Source: Trichinella spiralis (lineage: Eukaryota > Nematoda > Enoplea > Trichinellida > Trichinellidae). From it: 49,330 bases of DNA. A program made the translations under genes and the position numbers. The notes under the pieces are model-generated. The model had not been told where the DNA came from and searched no databases. It saw nothing but the letters and a program-made list of their open reading frames with translations. The DNA is taken from the NCBI GenBank assembly GCA_000181795.3, contig CM012953.1:3246492-3295821 (forward strand), written 5' to 3'. Positions 21,322 through 32,376 of the stretch are shown here, in pieces (position 1 is the first letter of the stretch; every line of letters starts with the position of its first letter).

Positions 21322-22323
21322 ATGGATGACCAATTGGAAACCGCTTATGAAGCTAAATTCAGCGTGCTTGATATGGACATGGCTAAGAAAGCCCAGGGTG
21401 CGTCCAAAGCGGCAGGTCCTATAAATGAAGCAGAGCAAAAAAGACAAGCAGAATTGATGAAGCAGGCTAGCATTGCTGTCCAGTCAGCGTTGGGTGAGCA
21501 GGCATCTGCTGTAGGTAGGCGTGTCTTTTTCGCTCGCCATGGTGAACGAATGGATCGTGTTTTCCCTGCTTGGACGCGGTTGTCTTATACAGAATCTGGA
21601 AATTACAAACCGTATGACATGAACATGCCAATATCGATGGTTCCACGATTGAACGGAGTTAATGATTTTTATGATGATCCACCGATTACTGAACTTGGTT
21701 ATTTTGTATCTCAGTTGATTGGACGAGGAGCAAAATTGAACTGCATAAACTTCGACACTGTCTACTGTAGTCCAGCACTGCGATGTGCGCAAAGTGCGCA
21801 CGGGATGTTGAAAGCATTTACTAAAACAAAGCCAAAAATTTGTATCGAACCAGGATTGTTCGAATATATGGGATGGTATAAAGAAGAGAATTTGAACTTC
21901 CTGAGCACTTTGGAAATGGCCGTACAAGGTTATGAAGTAGATCCTGATTATTTTCCAGTGATCAGTTGTGAGGATTTGAAAACGAAATACAAAAATGAAA
22001 CTATAGAAGAATATTACAAACGTACCGGCGATGTGATTGGTAGTATTCTGAGCAAGCATACCAAATCACCGTGCAATATATTATTTGTTGTTCATGCACC
22101 TACCCTTGATGCAGGCAGTCGATTTTTGACAAAGAAAACAGCGAATGTGCCGGATGTAAATGATCTGAAGCAAGTTGGTGTCCATTATCCATTTGGATCT
22201 GTTGTGGCATTAGAAGAGAACAAGTCCGACAATACTTGGAAACTTATGCACTGCGCTTTGCCATCAATTTCTTTCTTGGACTGTACTAACCGTATCGATT
22301 TCAAATTTTTCAACCGTCCTTAA
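21322..22323 (+). CDS. UBASH3/TULA-like histidine phosphatase, single exon
   Basis: 333 residues in one exon. The phosphoglycerate-mutase-like histidine phosphatase fold covers about residues 66-330. The phosphate pocket shows R72-H73-G74 in FARHGERMD (human TULA: VVRHGERVD), R154 in YCSPALRCAQSAH, E176 and E181 in IEPGLFEY, and the second histidine H258 in LFVVHAPTLDA. The match to UBASH3A/B is clear from DMNMP, DDPPITELGYF, SPALRC.Q.AH and EPGLFE. In animals these proteins dephosphorylate phosphotyrosine in kinase signalling. This one has only a 65-residue Ala/Lys-rich N-terminus and no UBA or SH3 domain, as in the short invertebrate relatives. All catalytic residues are present, so activity is plausible. 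An exact symbol cannot be assigned. Confidence 0.92.
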   Translation: MDDQLETAYEAKFSVLDMDMAKKAQGASKAAGPINEAEQKRQAELMKQASIAVQSALGEQASAVGRRVFFARHGERMDRVFPAWTRLSYTESGNYKPYDMNMPISMVPRLNGVNDFYDDPPITELGYFVSQLIGRGAKLNCINFDTVYCSPALRCAQSAHGMLKAFTKTKPKICIEPGLFEYMGWYKEENLNFLSTLEMAVQGYEVDPDYFPVISCEDLKTKYKNETIEEYYKRTGDVIGSILSKHTKSPCNILFVVHAPTLDAGSRFLTKKTANVPDVNDLKQVGVHYPFGSVVALEENKSDNTWKLMHCALPSISFLDCTNRIDFKFFNRP

Positions 22324-23157
22324 GTTTAATCTGAAATTATTTAAATTTTCTTACTAAATTGTTTGTTTATTATTTCATTTTTTCTTATTATCTGTAAATG
22401 TTTACTGTTTATCAGTTAATTTTATCAATGTAATTCATATAAACTGATTAAGGTGATTTAATTTAACAAAGAACACAATTTATGGATTTTTTCATTAGAG
22501 TTAGAAATGATTTGTAGTCACTTGTTTGACAATGTGATATTACTATATTTATTTTATTTGATGCACATTCTTAAATTAAAATTTCATTTATATGGTGTTG
22601 CACAAAAAACACATTGTTCAACTAATTTTTCTATTATGCGCAAATAATAACAAGAAACTTGATAAAATTTTAATATTATTTCACAAACTTCACAGCAATT
22701 ACCAGAATTCAATATTTCGTTTAAATGCTGGCTATTGACAGCACTTTATTTGTTTATTTGTTTGTTTAAGAATTAAACGACGTTTACTTTTCAGCCATGT
22801 TAAACTGTTAGCATATTTGTTGAAAATACAATTCAGATCAAAACTCATGACAATTAAGAAATACAATTTCTAAAAAGAATCTGAAAAGTAATAAAATTAT
22901 ACATTCATAATGCAAAACAAATTCATCATTAAAATTATTGTTCTGTATTATTTCATTATTCAAAAAAAGTATAATTAACACATAATTTCATTTGCACTGA
23001 ATAAAACCGAACAAATGTTGTTTATCACAGTGAACAAAGAAAAAATTGCACACAGAGTGAAAACAATTTCTTTTTTAATACAAAAACCATTTAAGCGTAA
23101 ATATGTTTGAAAAGAAAGGCTGGATGTTAATAATTCATAAAACAAACAAAAACAAAA
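22324..23157. other. Spacer between convergent phosphatase and STIM genes
   Basis: Holds both 3' ends. AT-rich, with no gene seen. Confidence 0.6.
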
Positions 23158-26100
23158 TTAATCATCACGAGAGAATTTCAACTTTTTAAAATTGAAACGT
23201 TTTTTACGTTTCGAGTCTGCATTGTCGGCCAAATCTTCACCAATGCTTCCGCTCATCGAAGAACTGACGCTCACCAATTTGTCCGAGTCGGCAATTTTCG
23301 ACCACGACGCAGAATGTTTAATGCGACCATCACAGCTCATTGTCAATGGACCATTTTTCACAGGATCATTTTTTACAGTAGGATAACTTAATAAAATGCA
23401 AACTGTATAAAACATCCTGAAGTTCTATTTTGTGTAATCAAACAGTCGAACATTTTTTTCTTTTTTAGGCATATATCACCATTGATGAAATAGTAAGTAA
23501 ACTGCGAGATTCATTTTTAATAGTGAGAAAAGAATAAAGAAAAATCGGAATAAAAAAATTTACATAAAAAATTTTAAAATAACTTACGTTAAACGGTCGA
23601 AATAAATAAGTTGTTCACTTACTGTATTAGGTCCTCAACTTCTTCAGATCGAGTAAGGTAATTCTGAAGAGGCCAACCTGCAGCAGAATGTGAAAATACT
23701 TCCGACGCTGATTTCATAGCATTCGACGTTGCCACATATCCAGATCCGGACGGTAATACTGTTGTCAAAATGAAATTATTTTAGGTCAATATTTGAATAT
23801 CAATCAATTTTCAAAACATCACTCATTAGATTTAAATCTTTGAAGTATGCACGCACAACTGCAATAAGTGAATAGGTAAATTACAACCAAATTAATAAAG
23901 TTCACATTTAACAACACTAAACAATAAATATATTATATTAGCAATGATGCTGATATGTACCATGAGTCCCAAATGCTGCTACAGAAGGTTGCAAAGCTGC
24001 TGCTGATTGCACGAGTGAATTGATAGCATAAATTTGGCTACCGGGTCGCGGTGCTTTCATAACCAAAGCTTCGGGATAATCGTTTCCCCGTGTAGAATTT
24101 ACAATTGAAAAGCCACACAGCAGTTCAATTCTTGACCACCTCTGCTGCTGTTCTTCCAATGAACACGCTGTGCGTTCCATCTTTTGCCTGAATATAATGC
24201 AAAAATCTTATGTATATTCTGATTATTGAAGCAATGAACAAAAATATGACACAAAAAAAAAACGATATGTATATATACATATATACTTCAAATTTAAAAG
24301 ACGTCGATCAATTTGTTCACTCTCTGAACCGTGCACACTGCGAATTTGACTTAACAAACTGCTGTGCTTTTTACGAAGCTTTTCAACCTTAATGGACAAT
24401 AAACATAGCTCTAGCTGTAAATAAATTCATTTCAACATGTCACCAACCCATTCCCGGGCTTCTTGCATTTCTTTTAAATTATCAATTTTTTCCTGATTCA
24501 GTCGACTAAATTCCAATTCGAATGTTTTAATCAGCAGCTGTCTTAACATTGGCAATCGCCCTTCCAATGCTCGTTCCGCTTCCATTGCTTTCGAGCGTTT
24601 CTAAAAATACCATCAACAAACACTTTCATGGTATTTTTTTTCATTAATAAATCTTCTACCCGTTCCAATTCTTCACAATCAACACCACCGGTATCTTCGC
24701 CTTCAGTTGTTTGACAATGAAACTGTGATTCTTCCAATCTATACATGTGCAATGATTTATAAAATAATAAAGATAATTTCAAATTTATAATACTTCTTTT
24801 GAAGATTAGTAAAATCTTGTTCCATATCTTTAAGGCGATCCAAATGAGTTGTCAAATTATGCAATTTCTTCTGCGCTGATTTGCGTTGCAAAACAGCAAA
24901 CCAATAACTGCTTATGGCCAATACCAATAATGCGATCAATATAATATCTTTAGCATAGCTGGAAGTTGCTGAATAGTTTAAAATAATAAATAAATAAATA
25001 AAAGAAAGCAGTGCAGATAGATGATTTGAAAATTAAAATAAAAACAAATTTACGTGGCCTGTAACCAAAAAGAACAACATCCAACGCTTTAAGTTGCAAT
25101 TTCTGTCTGTGAACCGGATTAGTGATACCCAACACGTTTGTCATGTAATTCGCATCTGGTGAAGCTAACCTTAAAAAAGAAAAAAAAAGAAATTAAAATA
25201 AAAAAGATGATAATAACAAAAACTACCTTGGCAATGAAGTACCGTTTAACATAAATTTTTCAAATATTTCTTTGTATTGAGGCAATTCAACAACGTTGAT
25301 CAACCAATTGATCGTCTGATCGACATTCCAACAGCGTACTGCAAACAGGGACGTCACTATCACTACTACGAATAAGCAATAAACAGTAAAATTACAAACA
25401 ACAGCACCTTCGGAAAGAATCCACCGATACCAGAGATCATCGACTGTGATGTACTCGTCATTGTTTTGATGAAAAACTTTCTGCCGTCGTACAACGCGAT
25501 CTTTGTCTTGAATTTGCAATTCCTCTTTCACGAACTGAAATTAAACATTTTTTTTCACACGACTCTGCATTTCATAATTCAACAATAAATACACTAACGC
25601 ATAATTCACATGGAAAACATATGCATAACAATATTGTGGATACTGGAGTAAAAAGAGAGATTAAAAAAAGAAGGAAAACTTCATTAAGTAAAATTAAAAA
25701 CTGATATATATACATATATGCATAGAATCAATTCTTGTGAGTTGAAAGTTGATCATCAATCAGTATTTTCAAGTGATAATGATTCATCAAAAAGTTTGCA
25801 AAAATGATTTTTAACATTTTTTCTTAGAACTTGCTGCTGCACTCCTACGCATCCTACTATTACTCTACTAAATTCGCCATTTTAACAAGTCTATCAAGAT
25901 TTTTCATTAACATGTTCAAATTAAATAAAATTAAATGTAAACTATGCCACTGAGCTCAACTGAGAAACTACTTTTACAAAAAATTTTTACCTTAATTATC
26001 ATTAAAATCTAAAAATTGCAATCGCCACTACCAGGTCGTACCCCCACCCACCTAAGAGGTGTCAATCGGTTGAAAATGAGCAGTATTATATTAAACAAAA

Positions 26101-28257
26101 TTTAATAAAATAAAATGTCAATTTTATTCTCCATAAATAAATAAACTGAAAATAAATTTTCAATTAAAGAATTACAATATTAATTTTGATAACTTCTATT
26201 ATTATAAATTTATTCAAGTGCTAAAAGTGAGGAAATTAACCACTTTTTTTTCCAACTTTTTCATTCAACTTCATGTTCCATGTGCTCAGAAGAAGAAATT
26301 AGTGAAGTTATTAGCCCAATTTAAAAATAAAATTTAGAACATAAACTTCAGAAATTTTGTCTCTTGGCCGAATTCATATTTCCCTTCTAAAACTAGACCA
26401 CGTGTTGAAAGAAAGGAAATCCAAATTGATCGCTTGAACACTACCATCAACAGCAGATGAATGAATCATTTCTATTCTTCAATCGAAGAAATATACACTT
26501 TCAATAATGAAAAAAAAACAGGAAATTCTCATTTCACTGTCGAACCACACCGTAATCAAAAGTTAATTTTCTTTTAATTTAATATATACAAAAAAATGAA
26601 AAAGAAAAGAAATTAAATTTATAAATGAAATGACAATCAAGCAATTTTCCATATCAAATGTTCATTTTATTCAGTAACTTTTTCTAAAACTTCTTCCTAA
26701 AGATTCGATGGAAAAAATTTGAATGTTCACATGTAATATCGACCGAGCAAAAAATTAATTTTAATTTTATAAAGTATTTCAACGGGCTTGTTGCTCATAA
26801 ATGAATCTGTCAAAGTGAATTTGAAAAGGAAATTATCGAACCCAACCAAGGACATTCGGGCTTCTGTGTTCCGAAATAACCTTCTTATTTATGTCGTTTT
26901 TTTATGTTTCATGATCCTAATATTCAATAATTGCTTTTTCCTAGATAATAAGGAAAAATAATAATAAAACAGCAGCTGAATTTTGAAAAAAAAATTTTTT
27001 TTCCCATTTGTGATGTCATTTAAGATTTATTTCATTGATTAGAGAAATAGATCGTTGTGAAGAATTTTGGAAAACTGAAAATTATCCAGCAGAGCTTGAA
27101 AAGATTGCATCAACGATTCAACCAACTCTGCAGATTGAACAGTTTGCAAAGTTGCACCACAAATGCTGAATAAAACACAAACAGACAGATGTGTATTTAG
27201 GAAAATCAAAATCAAAATCGCAGCTGTTCGAGAAATGTAAGCTGAAACGACTGCACCAAGTGCACAGCTATCATGCGGACTAAACTGCTGCTCAACAACA
27301 ATTATACTGCACAAATGAAAACATCGAAGAACCAATTTTTCATAAAACCGGCCTAAGCAAGAGCAAAACAGAACAAGAAAAAACAAAATAAACAAGATCC
27401 AATCATCTCAAAGAAAGAAGACAACAACAACAACAACAACAACAAAATGCAAAAGCATTAAAATATGCTGCCAACTTACGTCGATCGATTCATTTAAATC
27501 CACACTTCCTGACCGGTCGTCGTCCATTTTTCTGTGCAGCAATTTAATCGCCTCATACCCGAAAGGGTCTTCAATTTTACTTCTGTTCATTTCACCCGCA
27601 TCTACAGCACAACACATTTATAAATAGAATCAACAATCTATTTACATAATAAGCAAGTAGAAACGGTCATCAATCAACAAAAGGGTGGAGCAAAATTTAA
27701 TGACAAATAACACCAAATGTGCTGACAAACACTGCTGAACTGTTCAAGAGAATTTTGGCGGCCAAATCGAGCAAAACCTTTTTTTCTAATTAAACTGAAC
27801 AACATGAATCAGTGGAAAATAAGACTAACAGGCCGCATTATTCACATATTTACACAATCGAACGTGTTCGGCGTTTTCATCCAGACTGCATCAGAAAATG
27901 CTGCTTTCAGCCTGTTTTAAACGATCGCCGTCGTCGTTTGCGTTGGCGTATAAAAGGAATGAACAAAAACAAACCAGCTCATATTATTCATTACACGTCA
28001 ACATTTACTACTTGAAAAATTCACAAAAATTCATTTTTCATATCAAGTATTATTACTAAATCAATTTATCAATAAATAAATAGATAAATAAATGTAAAAC
28101 TACATATATTACCACAATTATTCTCAAACAACAATATATTTCATAAATAGGACATACCTAAAACGTCTTCAAAATTTTCTTCGCACACAACATTGCCAAA
28201 TGGTAAAAAATTCAACAGCAAAATGTATACAGTGCACTTCAAAAATAACGATCGCAT
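23158..28257 (-). CDS. STIM, ER calcium sensor for store-operated entry
   Basis: Twelve exons, minus strand: 28257-28158, 27601-27480, 25534-25408, 25338-25227, 25169-25054, 24968-24794, 24738-24660, 24600-24448, 24387-24287, 24187-23961, 23758-23623, 23386-23158; 558 residues, all phases consistent. Order: signal peptide (1-25); EF hand with loop D60-E71 ([12 protein letters not shown], human DDDANGDVDVEE); second, hidden EF-like part ending [14 protein letters not shown] domain (about 117-170, [17 protein letters not shown]); [16 protein letters not shown]; membrane segment about 200-219; coiled coil 1; the Orai-activating CAD/SOAR region (about 300-395, with [15 protein letters not shown], human RWQQIEILCGFQIVN); a lysine-rich tail ([13 protein letters not shown]) for plasma-membrane lipids. 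STIM senses falling ER calcium and opens Orai channels. It is shorter than human STIM1 (685), mainly after SOAR. Exon 3 was split because reading through 25339-25407 would insert an unrelated hydrophobic run into SAM. Confidence 0.95.
25535..27479 (-). other. Large intron 2 of STIM
   Basis: At 1.95 kb this is much longer than the other STIM introns. It contains a (CAA)n tract at about 27420-27445. Open stretches (for example 27039-27395 minus) lack splice-consistent coding features. Nothing else recognisable. Confidence 0.6.
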
Positions 28258-31200
28258 ATTTCAATTGGAAATCAATTCACTACGGAATGCATCCTTTGCT
28301 TCGCAGTCTAGCTTCTAACGCAATAAATCGATGCTTCTAACGGTACAGTACAGTCAGACGACAGTTAAACAAATAGTACAGCCTGGCCTATAGTAAAATT
28401 TCACTGAACAATACAATCACACGACATCCGGAAACTGCGAACTCTTTCGCTACGTAGCACTTCAGTCTCTTTCAAAACTAAACCTTACTGTATAAGATGT
28501 GCAAGTACATATCAACTACAGAACAATTCAAAGCAATTTTAGCTTCATTTAAATTAAATAACGTTCAATATGCAAATAAAAACACAATTTGATAATTATT
28601 GACTGACTAACGATTAAAATAAAAAAATGCAATGTCGAAATTTAAAACACTAATTGTATTACGACCTAAGATGCCACGAGATTTACCAAATGATTACAAT
28701 GATCCAATTAGTTAAATAACAACAAACAAACAATTAGCTCAACTTCAATCACAACCTTTCTACCTTCTGAAGAGATGGTTTTTCCAACTTAAAACTTCAA
28801 CAAAAATTATAATCACTTTTCACATTTTTGACAAAAGCTCAACATCTGACTAATTTATTGAAACATACAAAACAGTAAAACAATTTCCCTGATCAATGAA
28901 CTTTCGGCACTGTTGCACAAACAACAGTCATGTAATTGCGCATATCACAGTTTTCAATTGTACAGCTGAGATGAGCCATGAGAACAGATAATATTAAAAT
29001 TTCAGCGCTCTGCAAAGTAAAACTTTTAAAAAATAATAATTAAAGTAAAATTAATCAGATTCGATTTTCAACAATTTTTTCCAGCATAGGACTGAAAGTC
29101 ATCATCTTTCATGCGTTGTCACCTGGATAATCAGCATATCAAATTATTTTCTCTATTTAACAATTAATTCACTTAATAAAATCAAAATTAACATTAATAA
29201 AATATTAAAGAAACATAAATTTTGTTAATTAAATATAACTTGATAAATTAACTGGTGAGAGAAATATGTATTTCGTAAAAACGCATTTCTTTTTATAAAT
29301 TTTACATACAAAAAATATTTTAATCTATTGACCTTGTTCATATATCTGCGCCTGTCTTTTCAACTGATTCATCCTTGTCACCATTCTACACAGCTCTATT
29401 CACATTCCAAAAAAGAATGTGAATTTAGTGTAATATAAAAAATCACATCTTTTCTTTCGTATTCGGCAAACCATAGCAGAAATATTCATCATTGTCAAGC
29501 ATTCATTCAAGCAAAATCGTGCTCAGGCCAAATGAAAATCTATCAATCATAAATAAACATATATATATATATATGCATTGCAACTTGCATTGATAGAAAT
29601 AAACCTAAGAACTATACAACTGTCAGAGTTTTAAATTTCAACATTATAAAGTCAGAGTTGAATTGTAAAGCATCATACATGAAACAATACATGAAATGAA
29701 ATATATATATATATATATAACACACCTAATACACTAGTACAGCAAACGTGGATTGTCGAATAGCAAGCCATCTTCATCTACAATACAAATTTTACAATCA
29801 TTATCCATGTTAAAATAATTTAATATAAAAAATATCCATGAAAATGTTCACCTAATACAACAATATCATACAAATAATACATGATAGAGCAAAGATTCAT
29901 ATTAGAATCAAATTTATATTGAGCAGATTATAAACTGAAATCATGAAACAATATTTTCAGACTAAAAATTCAATCAGAAAAAATATTCATATAATTGCAA
30001 TTTTTCCATTTTAATTTAGTTATATTAGAGATAAGTTTGTTTTTTATACTGAAAAACAATCAGTAATAAATAGTCCATTCTATATAATAATAAGTTGGAA
30101 AACAAACTCATTCATTCATTCATTTTTTCTTTCTTTAATATCATATGAAAGATAACAACGTTGTTGACAAAAGATGCTCAAAAAAACACACCTACCATAA
30201 TAAGCTGAGTTGGAATAGAACAATTAGATGATAGTAAAATGATTAATAGGTACAATTTAGTTTTTGAAGCAAATAAATTAAATTTATGTAAAGTAACAGG
30301 AGAAAAAAATATTTCAAGCAACTAAATAATATTATTTTTCAATATTTTAAATAAATCTCAACTTTCGATTGAGCTAATCAAAAAAAAAGAAATGCAGCAC
30401 AATTTTCGTCGTAAATTTCAATTGAAAATTAATCAATTTAAGAATTAAATGACGCAAAGTAAACAATTTTTTCTTGCTTTTTGTTGGTCATACTTATAAT
30501 AAAATTCTATTTTTGAATAAACTGACATTAAACTGTCAAAAGAAATAGCACAACCAAAAAGTGAAATTATGTAAAGCAGTTTCTTAAACTATTTTTTGCT
30601 TCAATAAAAAAATGACACATAATTTTTTTTATATTTATTGTATAGTTGTTTTGGATGAAAATTTAGATGAAAAAGCTATTTGAGAAATTTATTTTTAATT
30701 GATGATTGTAATTATGAAATGGACCAAACTGAAAATCTGCCCAGTGATCAGTTTGGTGGAAAATTAATATAAATGTTGTGTTAAACAATGAAAAGCATTT
30801 TTGACAGATTAATCTAGGCCATGCTCAAGGGTCGCTTCAGAACAACAAACTGTGGTTCAGAATCATCGTTTACTCAAGGTCCAATCAATCAGGAGCCCGA
30901 CATTAGACTCACCGAAGAGAAGCGTTTTCAAGTGACCTTTTTGACCGTTTTCAAAAGTGTTTTCATCAAATGCTGCCAAGAATTGCTACTTTCAATGTGT
31001 TGCATTTTTTTACCATCATTCAAACAACTCGATTAAATGACAAATAAATAAAAGGTCAATTCCAAAAATTAGAAAAATAAATTCATAAATTTAAAAAGTT
31101 ATTCCTTCTATTCAATTTAAATTTTACCAGTTCTATACATATATATATACAATATGAACTTTGTAAAAGCAAGTGAATAAAATTAAAAATGCTATTTTTG

Positions 31201-31600
31201 AATTAATTTAAGCATATTGCAGTAAATGTTGCATACTTTGCATTTTATTATTATAATCTGTATAAATTTTCATGAAAAACATTTTTCATTTTGTTGATTT
31301 TTTGAAAAAAAAGAATTAATCGAACTTTATTTTTGAAAATAGTATTCTGAATTTAAAGATACCTTTAATTTTAATGAAATATATGTGCTTTTTTTGATAT
31401 AATTATTTGTACATGTTATTTGTTTAAATAATCTCAAGTTATCAATTAATTATACATACCTACATACATATATATATTTGTACGTATGTATGTGCACATT
31501 TATTTATTAAGAAAAAAACTTTATTTTTAGAATATATTTCCATTAAAGTGCACCATTTTTTAAAGTTGAATTTGAAAAATAAAATAAGCTTAGTATAGTT
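28258..31600. other. Long spacer upstream of STIM
   Basis: The first few hundred bases should contain the STIM promoter. (AT)n tracts sit at about 29558-29575 and 29702-29720. A short open frame at 30821-31036 (plus) begins with an ATG but resembles nothing I know. No RNA gene seen. Confidence 0.5.
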
Positions 31601-31601
31601 G

Positions 31602-32300
31602 TGAGTTTGGTTTGATTTTGAAATTTCGAACCAAGCGGAAATGCGGATCACTTGCGGATAGATCATCGTACAGAGACAATGATAGCACAGAGAGAAGCTG
31701 GTTAAGAATTTGTCCGGCTTTCTGCGGTCGCGTTTGTTGTAAAGTTTCCATTGCATTGTTTCGGTCATTGAACATATTGCATGTTACGCTGTTGAAATTC
31801 CATTCAATGCTAGCAACAAGCCAGCTTCTGCTGGAAGCATAAATAAACAGTATTCCAATTTGATTGCTCACATGTAGACAGATGGACGTTGCTTGTGTGA
31901 AAAGCAAATGAATATATGGTAAAAATAGGCACTAGTAGAGGAGGACGGTGATCGTTTGTTGTTTGACAAATGAAATGCTTTAGCAATGAAAGTTTTCTTC
32001 ACGTCGCAAAAGAAACTAGCCCAACCTGGGGCTATTTTGGCTAGCTTGCAAAATTGAGGACGAAAGCCAAGCCGGTCGTACGCCTGTAAGTGAAGATTCG
32101 GCGGAATTTTTGACTTTCACTACACGTGACTGTTTTGCGGATTCAAATACAACCAAAGCAAATAAGCAGTTTTCGTTTTAAGGATGATGCACCAGGCGGT
32201 TGGATCTCGAAGCTGACCTGTCTGTCCCTGGGGTCGGTGTCAAGTAGCCTGTTTGTGAACTTCGGGTTGAGCAGCTTCAGCTCAGCCTGACACCTCGAAG
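31602..32300 (-). other. Possible unannotated minus-strand exons
   Basis: Three coding-like segments lie just before the first ZP gene. (a) 32300-32218 is open after an ag, reading CQAELKLLNPKFTNRLLDT, and ends at a good donor (CAG|gtcagc). (b) 32083-31871 is open after ttacag, reading AYDRLGFRPQFCKLAKIAPG and then FFCDVKKTF. (c) About 31795-31602 is open in two frames, one containing NAMETLQQTRPQKAGQILNQ. Base composition is less AT-rich than the surroundings. Segments (a) and (b) join in phase. No start, signal or known domain was found, and (a) nearly abuts the ZP gene start at 32377 on the other strand, so this could also be regulatory DNA. Confidence 0.25.
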
Positions 32301-32376
32301 CTTAAATATTTAAACTCAGAACGTTGAAAAAAGTTCGTCTACCAAACGTCACTTTATCTTGCCCTGTATCGTCGCA

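Noticed and set aside
21484-22059. Long minus-strand frame opposite the phosphatase
   Set aside because: It is a shadow of a clear UBASH3-like coding frame and has no protein features of its own.
25339-25407. Hydrophobic run within the STIM SAM region as an extra membrane helix
   Set aside because: It is bounded by GT and CAG and its removal restores the family sequence SE-V..W.VD; it is an intron that happens to be open.
27039-27395. Minus-strand 118-codon frame in STIM intron 2
   Set aside because: Low-complexity hydrophobic translation, no place in the STIM alignment, and the flanking exons join directly in phase.
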